Shown: positions 1 through 8,380, counted from the stretch's first letter. The stretch: DNA of 15,538 nt from JBFFMO01 sp037968515 (GCA_037968515.1 JBBKVQ010000095.1:1-15538), one strand, 5' to 3'. Numbers and translations: made by a program. Notes: generated from the sequence alone by a model not told the origin.

Positions 1-105
1 TGTGACAACTGTACTGTAATTCATTGCAAGGACGCTTCGGAACTTCTAACACAGGCTCCGAAGGATCAGCAACGTTCTCGATTAGACCGCAGCATTAGCT
101 GCCGT

Positions 106-1011
106 CTAGTTTTCTTTGGCTTTCTCTCGTATCTGCTGAATGAAACCTTGAGCAGCAACAATTCGTGCTTCATCACGTTTACTGTCAGCACGAGAAACAA
201 ACTCTTCAAATCCTTGGACGGCCTTATCTGTCGCGCCAGCCGCCATGTAGGCGACCCCGCGATTAAAGATTGCTGTGGTTTGGCTGGGATCAAGTTCCAG
301 AGCCTTGGTGAAGCTGGCTTCAGCCTCAGGAAATCGTTTGAGCTTAAGCTGAGCGACGCCTTCTCCGCTGAGGAGGCGAGGCACATCCGGATTATTATCT
401 AATGCGTTTTTGTAGACTTTGAGTGCGTGGTCGTAAAATCCAAAGCGATTATAGAGATCACCGAGTGCGTGGTACGCCGCTCCGCCCTTGTCTTCCTTAT
501 CCATCCTCATGCGCGCATTGGCGTGGATCGACTTCGAATAAGCATCAATCGCAGCCGAATAGTCTTTCTCGAAGTCGTAGGAAAGCCCGAGTCGAAACCA
601 AGCTTTCGCAAACTCAGGCTTCGCATCTGTTGCCTTCTTCAGGTACGCGATGGCATCCGCATGCTTGTTTTGTTCCTGAAGGATCGTGCCCAACTGATAC
701 GAAAACTGCGCATTCGAATCATCACGAGTCATCGCTTCGCGATAGTTCTGCTCTGCGCTCCCTGGCTCGCTCAGCTTGTGATGATAGATTTGGCCCAAGT
801 AATACGGGGGCTCTGCGAACTCAGGATCAATCTGAGACGCCTCTTTGAGATGGCGAACCGCATCAAGCGTTCGGCCTCCCTCGAGCGCCTCAAGACCTTT
901 GTTCATTTCGGAGACGGCTTCAGCACGATCCATACTATGGCAACCCGAGAGGGCCATACCAACGATACATGCAATTGCGAACCACTTTAGAAGTACTGGC
1001 CTAGAGGTCAT
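106..1011 (-). CDS. TPR-repeat lipoprotein (301 aa), function unknown
   Basis: This is probably an outer-membrane-anchored scaffold protein made almost entirely of tetratricopeptide repeats. The N-terminus has a basic start, a hydrophobic stretch and a lipobox (LSGC) with the lipidated Cys at residue 24. The +2 residue is His, so no inner-membrane retention signal is seen. About seven TPR units run from residue 30 to 279 (for example AWFRLGLSYDFEKDY and AIFNRGVAYMAAGATDKAV). The reading frame is open back to 1143, but that longer start lies inside a terminator hairpin and would bury the signal peptide. The ATG at 1011 has an AGGA about 8 nt upstream and gives a proper lipoprotein. The gene follows the Glt-like block on the same strand but behind a terminator, with its own candidate promoter. 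It may serve the same envelope machine; that is inference. It resembles generic TPR lipoproteins and I cannot assign a named family. Confidence 0.88.
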   Translation of the reverse strand: MTSRPVLLKWFAIACIVGMALSGCHSMDRAEAVSEMNKGLEALEGGRTLDAVRHLKEASQIDPEFAEPPYYLGQIYHHKLSEPGSAEQNYREAMTRDDSNAQFSYQLGTILQEQNKHADAIAYLKKATDAKPEFAKAWFRLGLSYDFEKDYSAAIDAYSKSIHANARMRMDKEDKGGAAYHALGDLYNRFGFYDHALKVYKNALDNNPDVPRLLSGEGVAQLKLKRFPEAEASFTKALELDPSQTTAIFNRGVAYMAAGATDKAVQGFEEFVSRADSKRDEARIVAAQGFIQQIREKAKEN

Positions 1012-1031
1012 CACTCCAAATCCTCGACACG

Positions 1032-1050
1032 TGGGGCCACTGGCGCCCCA
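1032..1050 (-). other. leader hairpin upstream of TPR lipoprotein gene
   Basis: A TGGGGC/GCCCCA inverted repeat (6-bp stem, 7-nt loop) lies 21 nt upstream of the start codon, inside the predicted leader. It could affect mRNA stability or initiation, but no function is shown. Confidence 0.35.
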
Positions 1051-1073
1051 AAGATATAAATAGATGGAACGGC

Positions 1074-1102
1074 ATGATAGACCTGCTAGCGCGGTGAGGC
1101 AA
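1074..1102 (-). promoter_or_regulatory. candidate sigma70-type promoter for the TPR lipoprotein gene
   Basis: On the minus strand, TTGCCT (1102-1097) and TATCAT (1079-1074) are separated by exactly 17 nt. They match the consensus boxes at 4 of 6 and 5 of 6 positions. The site lies between the upstream terminator and the ATG at 1011, where an independent promoter is needed. The predicted leader is about 55 nt. Confidence 0.45.
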
Positions 1103-1133
1103 CTCGGTTGGTTCGCCTTCCGTTGAACGGACA

Positions 1134-1165
1134 AGAAAAACAAAAGGCCGCGCCTAAGCGCGACC
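1134..1165 (-). terminator. factor-independent terminator after the FHA/TonB-like gene
   Basis: On the minus strand the 8-bp stem GGTCGCGC/GCGCGGCC (one G-T wobble) closes a TTAG loop and is followed by TTTTGTTTTTCTT. It starts 21 nt after the stop codon of the FHA gene. It marks the end of the Glt-like operon and separates it from the downstream TPR lipoprotein gene. Confidence 0.85.
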
Positions 1166-1186
1166 CAGAAATCACCGAAAAGTCGG

Positions 1187-3238
1187 TTATGAGCTAAGGT
1201 TGAACGGATAGTTCACCATCACGATCCCGCCGCCCTTAGGCTCAGGGAAGATCCAGCGACGAATCTTGTCAGTGATGCAACGTTCCACGGAGGCGTTGTT
1301 CAAGCTGGACTCTTTGACCACTGCGGATACCACCGATCCCGTTGCCGAGATTGTAAAGCGTACCGTCACGCGGCCCTCGAGGCCCTTGTTCTTCTGAAGT
1401 TCGCCTTCGTAGCAGAACTTGATCTCGCCACGGTGCTGTCGGACCACTCGCTTAATGATCTCGCGGTCAAGAGAGCCCTGTACCTCTGGGTTTCCAGGAA
1501 CAATCTTTGGAACGCGGCTATTGCGTTCGCCAAGATCTCCTGCGCCCTTACCGTAGCCTCCGCCACCTCGACCGCCACCACCGCGACCCGCAGTACCGAC
1601 GTTCGCCAGCCCGATGCCACGTTCGGAAACACCGCCGCCGCCTCGTCCTGCACCTTGTAGACCCAAACCGCCGAATCCTTTGGACTCACCGAATTCGCCG
1701 CCCTGCAGGTTACCAAGGGCGTGGATCGCGTCGCTACCGACTGACGTGTCGCCCGTCGCGAAGGGACTGCTGACCATCAACTCTCCGGCGATACCAGCGT
1801 TCATAGCCACTTCGGTATCCGCGGCTCGCTTGAGTTCGATATCTTCGGGGTTTCGGTCGCCCGCAATAGCCAACTTTTTGTTCACGTCTTCAGCGTCTTC
1901 TTTGCCAGCTTTTCCTTCTTCGCCTGCATGCTTGGCGGCAGCCTCTTCGTCGCCGCCATCATCAAGCCAATCGGGCTTTTCTTCTTCAACCTGCTCCGGT
2001 TCAATCATCAACTGAACAAAGCGGTCATTGGCTTGGAATCCGTCGAGATCCAGACTGCGTGCATTCTCGGGCATCGTCATCGCGAGAATCAGAAAGAGAA
2101 TGTGCGCGACAGCACTCAACGAAACGTAAGGTACTGGAGAAGTGTCGAATCCACCGCCACCAAAAGCAGCGAGAGGAACCTCGGTGAAATGAATCAAAAA
2201 GGTGATGTCACCGATGTCGACACGGGCAGACGAACGGCTGTCGAGGGAGATGCCGTAACCAGAACCGCTTCGAGTGGCTATCCCTTGAGCGATCGCATCG
2301 CGCAAGGTGTACTGCTGATTGCCTATCTGCACCAAACCGGACATGCCGTCGGTGAACGAAAGGGTGTAACCAACTCCATATTCAAGCAATGGAAAGCGTT
2401 CGTCTGCAAACGACGGATGGTCGATTACAAAGTCGTTTTTCTGGCCTTCCACGCCGATCGTGACGGTTTTAGGTTGCTCGTAGGAATTGACCACCAAGAT
2501 GCTATCGCGCCAAAGCATCGCGATTTCGAGGGTTTCCCCACCACGACCTTCAAAGAAGGCATCTTGAAAGACATCGGTGTCGCGAGCGGTGATCAACCAC
2601 GAGCTTTCCTCGCCAAGGCCAGGAGCCGCCTCGAAGGATGAACCATCCGTGGCAACCCATTCACCCGCGGGATCGTAATACCCTTGGCTAACTTGCCATT
2701 GGCCGGCTTCATCGTGGAAACCGTAACCAAGGTGGTAGTTACCCGCTTCGTCGTAATAGCCGGGGATGTAGTTACCTACATCGTCGTAGTACCCTTGAAG
2801 GGTATACGGCTCGACTTGGCTACCGTCTTCCAACGTAATTCCGCTCAACTCGACCAAACCAGGTTCTGAAACCTGAGAAGCCGTTGCGACCGCCGCCACT
2901 GCGACTGGGGCCGGCGCTGGTGCCGCTGCCTGCTCGGCTACAGTGGAAACACGAATCATCGTGTCACCAAACTGCAGTTCGTCTCCGGAGGTCAGCGACG
3001 CTTTCGTCACCTTCTCACCGTTTACGAACGTGCCCGTCGCACTGCCAAGATCGATCACGCTGAAACTTCCATCAGCAGCGCGTTCGATCACGGCATGAAT
3101 CCGCGAGACGTTCGGATCATCAAGTCGAAGATGAGAGCTCGAAAGCTTGCCCACCTTTATGACGTCTTGATCAAGCGTCTCAGTGCGGACAACTTGCCCG
3201 TTTTGTATAATTTCAAACTGAAGTGCAGAATTGCTCAT
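1187..3238 (-). CDS. GltG/PglI-like FHA protein with AgmX/PglI C-terminal (TonB-like) domain
   Basis: This is a likely inner-membrane hub linking the cytoplasm to the periplasmic parts of a Glt/Nfs-type trans-envelope complex. An FHA domain fills residues 1-100 with its key motifs: VGK at 29-31, SRIHA at 45-49 and GTFVNG at 69-74. Four aromatic repeats (GYYDxxGNY type) follow at 149-199, then a conserved mid-domain at about 230-352. One membrane segment lies at about 367-390, followed by an acidic linker (412-450) and a Gly-rich linker (508-568). The AgmX/PglI C-terminal domain spans about 590-683 and contains HRGEIKFCYE, with Cys609 and Cys654 as a possible disulfide pair. Family knowledge places FHA proteins of this layout (GltG, NfsG) directly after gltD-gltE-gltF, exactly as here. 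The ATG at 3238 has only a weak GAGAAG upstream, suggesting coupling or a poor initiation rate. Gene gap to the preceding gene is 72 nt. NfsG-type function is an equal alternative to GltG. Confidence 0.92.
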   Translation of the reverse strand: MSNSALQFEIIQNGQVVRTETLDQDVIKVGKLSSSHLRLDDPNVSRIHAVIERAADGSFSVIDLGSATGTFVNGEKVTKASLTSGDELQFGDTMIRVSTVAEQAAAPAPAPVAVAAVATASQVSEPGLVELSGITLEDGSQVEPYTLQGYYDDVGNYIPGYYDEAGNYHLGYGFHDEAGQWQVSQGYYDPAGEWVATDGSSFEAAPGLGEESSWLITARDTDVFQDAFFEGRGGETLEIAMLWRDSILVVNSYEQPKTVTIGVEGQKNDFVIDHPSFADERFPLLEYGVGYTLSFTDGMSGLVQIGNQQYTLRDAIAQGIATRSGSGYGISLDSRSSARVDIGDITFLIHFTEVPLAAFGGGGFDTSPVPYVSLSAVAHILFLILAMTMPENARSLDLDGFQANDRFVQLMIEPEQVEEEKPDWLDDGGDEEAAAKHAGEEGKAGKEDAEDVNKKLAIAGDRNPEDIELKRAADTEVAMNAGIAGELMVSSPFATGDTSVGSDAIHALGNLQGGEFGESKGFGGLGLQGAGRGGGGVSERGIGLANVGTAGRGGGGRGGGGYGKGAGDLGERNSRVPKIVPGNPEVQGSLDREIIKRVVRQHRGEIKFCYEGELQKNKGLEGRVTVRFTISATGSVVSAVVKESSLNNASVERCITDKIRRWIFPEPKGGGIVMVNYPFNLSS

Positions 3239-3310
3239 CTTCTCAACCCATGTGCGTCATAGACGCGTGTATCTGGCACGACTGGTTTACCCAGAAGCCC
3301 GGTTGCGTTG

Positions 3311-3598
3311 TCAGATATCTTCCACCGATTTGAGCATCTCCGGAACAAAGTCAGACCGGATCTTGATCAGGCTGCTCGTCTTACCGTGCTGCTCGGCGCC
3401 GATATTGGCCTCGTCTGGCTTCACAAGGTTGCCCTCGACGTCGTCAGCTTCGAAGTCATACTCGGTCTCTTTCTTGTAAACCACGTTATCACCGCCGCCG
3501 CCCCCGCCCATCGCCTCACCAGCAGACGGCATATCGTCTTGGGCAAATACTGTTCCGGGGATAATCGTAAGCGCTAACGCTGCGAGGATGGTTTTCAT
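3311..3598 (-). CDS. small secreted periplasmic protein in gltF position
   Basis: This 95-residue protein has a clean signal peptide (residues 1-19, cleavage after VFA). A Gly-rich segment (30-36) follows, then a compact acidic domain with the pattern YDFxxDDVEGNLVKP and SLIKIRSDFVPEM near the C-terminus. It sits between the GltE-like and GltG-like genes, which is the position of gltF in the M. xanthus cluster. Small proteins with a similar VEGxLxKP and LIxLRxDF pattern are, to my recollection, common in such clusters, but no biochemical function is known to me. Start choice is firm: AAGGAG lies 6 nt before the ATG. Identity with GltF rests on synteny and size, not on a database hit. Confidence 0.85.
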   Translation of the reverse strand: MKTILAALALTIIPGTVFAQDDMPSAGEAMGGGGGGDNVVYKKETEYDFEADDVEGNLVKPDEANIGAEQHGKTSSLIKIRSDFVPEMLKSVEDI

Positions 3599-3633
3599 GA
3601 CAACTCCTTAACTGCTCAACTATACGACACCGA

Positions 3634-3670
3634 GATTCGGGCGAAGTTCCATCCGAATCACTTTTTTTAT
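3634..3670 (+). terminator. terminator-like hairpin facing against the operon (gltE-gltF gap)
   Basis: Read on the plus strand, GATTCGG/CCGAATC (7-bp perfect stem, 12-nt loop) is followed by ACTTTTTTT, the layout of a factor-independent terminator. No plus-strand gene ends here. It could stop antisense transcription, or act as a plain mRNA stem-loop between the GltE-like and GltF-like genes. Confidence 0.45.
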
Positions 3671-3671
3671 T

Positions 3672-3708
3672 CGTGGCAAGCGTACCACACAAAGGTCGCG
3701 TGGCAAGC
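3672..3708. repeat. 10-bp direct repeat CGTGGCAAGC in the gltE-gltF gap
   Basis: CGTGGCAAGC occurs at 3672-3681 and again at 3699-3708, 27 bp apart centre to centre. The pair sits beside the terminator-like hairpin in the widest gap of the block. It could be a binding site or a chance event. Confidence 0.4.
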
Positions 3709-3713
3709 AGTGC

Positions 3714-5093
3714 TCACTTAGGAGCGGGAGCCGCTTCATCTGCGGGCTTCGCGTTTTTTTCCGCTTCGGCGGCTGCCTTGGCTTCAGCCGCGGCTTTTGC
3801 TTCGTCTTCAGCCGCAGCTTTGAGATCCTGTTCAATCTGAATCTTCTGCCGACGCATTTCCGGAATCTGCTCACCGGTAACCTGGATAAGTTCCTGAACG
3901 CGCTGAATTCGCTCGTTAGCATCGTTTCGAACCTCGACGACTCCCTTACGGTCGTAGGCGAGGAAGTTTCGATAATGAGTAATCGCCTGCTCGTAGTGTT
4001 TCAGAGCCTCTTCCATGTTGCTGACCATCCAGTCCATCTGAGCAAGAGGATCTTCGGGGGAGTCACCGCGCCCGATACCAATCATGGCATCTTGAGCCAT
4101 CATCTCATGCTCCATGATGCCCAGATTAAACTGAACATAAGCGTTCTCGGGCTCCTGAACCATCACCTCTTGGTAGAGAGACCTAGCCCCTGCAAGGTCT
4201 CCCAGACCTCGTTTGGCAACGCCAATCGAGATTTTTGCTTCAAGATTCTTAGGCTCTAGTGCCAAAACACGCTCAAAGAGCACCGTGGCGCCTTCATAAT
4301 TTCGGACGTTCATGGTGACCGCGGCCAAATTCATGAGCGCGGCAATATGATTGGGGTTGATCTCGATCGCTTTTTGAAACTGACGAATCGCTTCGGTCAC
4401 ATCATTTTTCGCCAACCAAACCATGCCCATGATGTTGTAGATATCGGGGCGCTTGGCGTCGATCTTCTCGGCGTTCAAACACACCAACAACGCAACATCG
4501 TAGGCCTTCATGGCGTAGTAGGTTCGTGCCAGGTTCTCGTAGGCAGAAAGATTCTGTGAATCCCCGGCAAGCGACAGTCGGGCATGGCGAACAGCATTTT
4601 TGAAATCCTGATCATTTCGGAAATACACACTCAGATTGGAGTGAGCCATCGGGTTGAAGCTATCGGCCTCAATCGCCCGGAGAAAGAGCGCCCGGGCATC
4701 CTCAAGACTGCCTTGGTCTGCTTTCATCATGCCCATGTTCACATAGGCGGCGCCCAGTCCCGGAGAAACCTCCAAGGACTTTTCGTAGGCCTTCACGGCA
4801 TCGTCTGAATGGCCGGCTTGCTCGTGTACAACACCTAGATTGAACCAAGCCTTTCCAAATCGTGGGTCTTCGTCAACAGCGACCTCAAGGTAGCGTTGCA
4901 CCTGATCGAGTGATTTTCCGCCCGACTGGTCGTACGCGACAACCGCCGCTTCGAAATTTTTGATCGCCTCAGCATTGGTGGTTCCCCCTGCTGGCCGTTC
5001 CTTGACTTCACCGTCTTTCTTGTCAGGCGAGCTTGAGCAGGCCGCCGACAGCAGTACGAAGAAAATCAGTGCTTTCCATCCGTGATTTCTCAT
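3714..5093 (-). CDS. GltE/AglT-like TPR lipoprotein (459 aa)
   Basis: This is a lipid-anchored TPR scaffold of the Glt/Nfs-type envelope complex. The signal peptide ends in LLSAAC (lipidated Cys19). Ser at -3 makes this lipobox somewhat atypical, and Ser at +2 suggests outer-membrane sorting. About eight 34-residue TPR units run from residue 79 to roughly 345 (for example AWFNLGVVHEQAGHSDDAV and DIYNIMGMVWLAKND). The last 80 residues are a charged helix rich in Ala, Glu and Lys, likely coiled coil, ending in a Pro/Ala tail. The start is firm: TAGGAG lies 8 nt before the ATG and overlaps the stop codon of the preceding gene, which suggests translational coupling. Position directly after the GltD-like gene matches gltE. 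NfsE would look the same. Confidence 0.9.
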   Translation of the reverse strand: MRNHGWKALIFFVLLSAACSSSPDKKDGEVKERPAGGTTNAEAIKNFEAAVVAYDQSGGKSLDQVQRYLEVAVDEDPRFGKAWFNLGVVHEQAGHSDDAVKAYEKSLEVSPGLGAAYVNMGMMKADQGSLEDARALFLRAIEADSFNPMAHSNLSVYFRNDQDFKNAVRHARLSLAGDSQNLSAYENLARTYYAMKAYDVALLVCLNAEKIDAKRPDIYNIMGMVWLAKNDVTEAIRQFQKAIEINPNHIAALMNLAAVTMNVRNYEGATVLFERVLALEPKNLEAKISIGVAKRGLGDLAGARSLYQEVMVQEPENAYVQFNLGIMEHEMMAQDAMIGIGRGDSPEDPLAQMDWMVSNMEEALKHYEQAITHYRNFLAYDRKGVVEVRNDANERIQRVQELIQVTGEQIPEMRRQKIQIEQDLKAAAEDEAKAAAEAKAAAEAEKNAKPADEAAPAPK

Positions 5094-5104
5094 CGAAACT
5101 ACTC

Positions 5105-8100
5105 CTACTGCTGGGTGGCGTTGGGTGCGTCAGACGAACCGAAGTCGGTCAGACGATCCTCGTCTTTGGCCTGCTTGATAAATGGAACACGGCTCAAACC
5201 GGTCGCAAAGTGATCGGGCTCCGATCGTAGTTCCGACGGACGTCGGTACTCTTTGGGACGAAGCTGAGCCAAGGCAACTTCGGCCTTCTTCGAATACTGG
5301 TTGAACCAGCTCTTGCTCTTCGCGATGTCGAGTGAGCGCTTGAAAGCGTCCACGGCCAGATTTTCGATCTGCATGGCGTTGTCTTCAAGAATCCCGCGAT
5401 AGATCTCTTTCTGATCGTAGCTCAATCGGGCAGGTGGCGGGCTCTGTCGAATATTATCCGCCAGATCCTGGAACCCGGCGCCGATGCGGTAAAGCGCAGC
5501 AATGGCCCAGTCGGGACGACCAAAAAGAATCACGCTCTCAAAGGCCTCTTTGGCTTCTACAGCCACTTTGAGTTTGTCTTGCATCTTCTTCTTAAGGACT
5601 TTTTCGTTTGGCGAATCGAGTGAGATTTTCGTGAGGTCGATAAAGATCTCTTCACCCATCATGAACTTCGCCTGAGCCGCAGCGTCGCGCCCTGTGGTCA
5701 TAGCCTCTTGTTCCGACTTGGAATACTTATTGAACTCTTTAAGGGTGTTCTTGAACCAGCCTTGACCCTTGTCGCGATTGCTCTTGCCACCGAGGTTCCA
5801 GTAGTAGAGTCCGATTTTGACATGAGCCTCTAAGTAGCGGTCAGAAGGTCCCTTCTTGCCGTACTTCTTCAAGTAGCTCTGATATTGGTCAAACGCGTCC
5901 TTCTTCTTCCCTTGCTGCTCAAACACAGTGGCAATCTGGTAATAAACTTCCGCGGATTTGATTGGATCACGTGTCCCGTAGAGTTCCAGATACTTGCGGT
6001 AGTTCGCGACCGCCTTGTCCAACTCTCCTAGGCCTTGCCGGAAGGTCGATGCATTCGCCAGCGCGATTTCTGCGTTCTCGAGTTTCGGATACGTATCCAC
6101 GTACAGTTCGTAGAACTTCGCTGCCTCGGTATAGACCGCGAGAGCGTGGTAGTTACCTCCCACATTATAGAGGGACTTCGGAGCAAGGTCCGAATTCGGA
6201 CGCTCCTTTAGCAGGAAGATTCGCACTTGAATCGCTTTACCCAGTTCCTTCATGCGCTCGAAATCCAAAGCAGCGTTGTAGAGCGCCTTGTCGACGAGTT
6301 CAGACTCAGGGAAGTCGCGGTAGAAATCGACGAAACATTGAGCGGCGTCTTTCCATTTCTCTTGCTCGTCAAACAGGTTGCACTTCTTGAAGCGGATCGA
6401 CGCATTCAGCGCCGAAATATCTGACAAGAAGGCTTCGTCTTTGATTGGACGTTTTTCGAGATATCCCACCACTTCGACCTGAAGCTCGTCGTACTTCTTG
6501 AGCAGGTTGAGACTGTCGAGGTGCAAGTTGGCTGCGATCACCGCAAGACGGTGTTCTGGGTGGCTGTACGCAATGTCTTTGAAGATTTTGACCGCTTCTT
6601 CATGGTGATCAAAGTCGTAGTTCGTGCGAGCCATCGTGTACTTGACGTCAACGATCCGGTCGCCATCAGGATTGAGTTCCACGTACTTCTGACATGCTGC
6701 AATCAGGCGTTGATGCAGGTCAGGAATAGGCTTGGGCTCCGGAATCGGAACTGGCTTCGCGTTTTCGTCTTCGTCTTCCTTAAGCATCTCGTCTTTGCGA
6801 GCCTGAAGGTTGGCCTGTTCTTCCGAGGTATTGACGACCTTGAAGTATGACAAGACAAGAGCGTGAACTGCTTCGTTGGTAAACTTGCCCTTCGGCTCCA
6901 ACGCAAGAACGCGCTCGTAGGCCGTGGCTGCTTCTTCCCACTTCTGAAGCCGATACAACAACTCCCCGTAGAAGAACGACATATTATATTGTTCTTGGGG
7001 GTTCGAGTAAGTGACCAGGTACTCCTTGTATAGGAAGTAAGCCATGGCATAGAGGTCGGGATTCTTGGTCTTCTGCGCTTCGCGGTGATAGGTGATCGCC
7101 CACGTTCGCACGAGATCTTCGGTGCGACCTTTTGTAGCGGCCCACGCCTTCGGCTCCATGTCCTTAAATGCCTTGCCCGCGTCGGCAATCTGCACAAGCT
7201 TCATCAAACGTACCAGCTCTTTGACCGAGTCAGGGCTGTAGGAGTTGACCGTGGTTGTGTTTCGGACAATCTCATACTGGTATTCAACCGTATTGACGCT
7301 CTCTTTGTTCACCGAGATCAGTTCGCGATAGATATTGGTCGACTCGGTAGGTTTGCCCTTATCGCTGTAGAGCACTGCGAGTCGCTCACCCATCGGAATC
7401 CAATCGGACTTATCAGGCGCAATCTTGCGGAAGAATGGAATGGCTTTGTCCGCGGCTCCGATATGTGAGTAGGTCAGAACCACGTCGTTACGGGTCTGAC
7501 GAACCAAGCCGGCAGCGCTGTCGCTCTTACTCGCCTTAGCCAATTTCATGACGTCGAGGAAGGTGTCGAGCGCCTTGTCTTTGGCATCGAGGTTGAACTG
7601 GCACCACGCTTCTTTGTAGCGAGCGTAAGGATAGACACTCGATTTCGGATACTTCGAAACACGTTGATACGCCTTGAGCGCACTCGCCATGTCGTCGCTA
7701 TCGAAATAGTAATCTCCGAAGGCCAAAAGGACGTTTGGTACGTATTGGCTCTTGGGGTAGTCAGCAATAAGCCGTCGGAAGAAGTCGAGAGCTTCTTTTC
7801 GTTTGCCAACTTCCATGAGGTTGGCGCCCAAGTAGAAATAGACCTGATCTAGATTTTTAAACGTCGGGAAATTTCGAATAATCTCGACGTAGAGTCGGAC
7901 TGATTCCTCTCTCCAACGTTTCGATTCGTTCAACATGTCCAAGCGGCCCTGCTCGCATGACTTGGCTTTACCCGCGTCTCCTGCGTCTTGGAGGGCAAAA
8001 CACTCGTCTTGTTTCGAGTAGGATCCCTGCTCGTAGTATCGGGACTTATCCCAGTACATCTCGGCAAGATTGAACAGGAAATCCGCACGTTGTGCGTTGT

Positions 8101-8380
8101 CCTTTGGCGTCGCTTTCAAGAGCTCTTTGAGCTGCTGAATCGCTTCATCAGTCTTTTTAACGCTCTCGACCTTCTTGTCTTCGACGATCGTGGTCTTGAG
8201 GGGTCCCTGTCGCTCTCCCTTGAGCGTCGGTTTCGCGGTGGCTTCAACCTTTACGTCCCCCAGTTGAAGCTCTTCTTTGTCTTGCGCCGTTGCGCTTGGC
8301 GACACCAGAACCGAAGTTCCGACGATCACAGCGCAACATGCGAGATGCCATACTTGAGAGATAAGTCGCTTTGACTTCAT
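5105..8380 (-). CDS. GltD/AgmU-like large periplasmic TPR protein (1091 aa)
   Basis: This is a likely periplasmic backbone protein of the Glt/Nfs-type machine. The N-terminus is a Sec signal peptide with predicted cleavage at ATA-Q (residues 30-33); there is no proper lipobox. The remainder is a long series of degenerate TPR helices (for example VYFYLGANLMEVGKRKEAL, NEAVHALVLSYFK and SLYNVGGNYHALAVYTEAA). An acidic and Pro-rich linker (DEDENAKPVPIPEPKP) at about residues 533-556 divides it into two arrays. Length fits the GltD/AgmU family, which exceeds 1000 residues. The frame is open back to a GTG at 8419, but the ATG at 8380 has AGGAG 7 nt upstream and places the signal peptide at the terminus. 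The 26-nt gap to the preceding gene and the 11-nt gap to the next support one transcript. GltD here is the gliding protein, unrelated to glutamate synthase. Confidence 0.92.
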   Translation of the reverse strand: MKSKRLISQVWHLACCAVIVGTSVLVSPSATAQDKEELQLGDVKVEATAKPTLKGERQGPLKTTIVEDKKVESVKKTDEAIQQLKELLKATPKDNAQRADFLFNLAEMYWDKSRYYEQGSYSKQDECFALQDAGDAGKAKSCEQGRLDMLNESKRWREESVRLYVEIIRNFPTFKNLDQVYFYLGANLMEVGKRKEALDFFRRLIADYPKSQYVPNVLLAFGDYYFDSDDMASALKAYQRVSKYPKSSVYPYARYKEAWCQFNLDAKDKALDTFLDVMKLAKASKSDSAAGLVRQTRNDVVLTYSHIGAADKAIPFFRKIAPDKSDWIPMGERLAVLYSDKGKPTESTNIYRELISVNKESVNTVEYQYEIVRNTTTVNSYSPDSVKELVRLMKLVQIADAGKAFKDMEPKAWAATKGRTEDLVRTWAITYHREAQKTKNPDLYAMAYFLYKEYLVTYSNPQEQYNMSFFYGELLYRLQKWEEAATAYERVLALEPKGKFTNEAVHALVLSYFKVVNTSEEQANLQARKDEMLKEDEDENAKPVPIPEPKPIPDLHQRLIAACQKYVELNPDGDRIVDVKYTMARTNYDFDHHEEAVKIFKDIAYSHPEHRLAVIAANLHLDSLNLLKKYDELQVEVVGYLEKRPIKDEAFLSDISALNASIRFKKCNLFDEQEKWKDAAQCFVDFYRDFPESELVDKALYNAALDFERMKELGKAIQVRIFLLKERPNSDLAPKSLYNVGGNYHALAVYTEAAKFYELYVDTYPKLENAEIALANASTFRQGLGELDKAVANYRKYLELYGTRDPIKSAEVYYQIATVFEQQGKKKDAFDQYQSYLKKYGKKGPSDRYLEAHVKIGLYYWNLGGKSNRDKGQGWFKNTLKEFNKYSKSEQEAMTTGRDAAAQAKFMMGEEIFIDLTKISLDSPNEKVLKKKMQDKLKVAVEAKEAFESVILFGRPDWAIAALYRIGAGFQDLADNIRQSPPPARLSYDQKEIYRGILEDNAMQIENLAVDAFKRSLDIAKSKSWFNQYSKKAEVALAQLRPKEYRRPSELRSEPDHFATGLSRVPFIKQAKDEDRLTDFGSSDAPNATQQ

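Noticed and set aside
35..63. Inverted repeat CTTCGGA/TCCGAAG downstream of the TPR lipoprotein gene
   Set aside because: The 7-bp stem has a 15-nt loop and no T-run on either side, so it is not a convincing terminator.
1012..1143. Longer N-terminus for the TPR lipoprotein (start at 1143)
   Set aside because: The start lies in the terminator hairpin and T-run, and the extension would hide a good lipoprotein signal.
1928..2641. 237-residue plus-strand ORF inside the FHA gene region
   Set aside because: It is antisense to a protein with clear FHA and mid-domain sequence; no domain, ribosome binding site or signal supports it.
8320..8345. Possible lipobox (LACC) in the signal region of the large TPR protein
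   Set aside because: His precedes the LAC, which does not fit the lipobox, and a normal signal peptidase I site (ATA-Q) follows.
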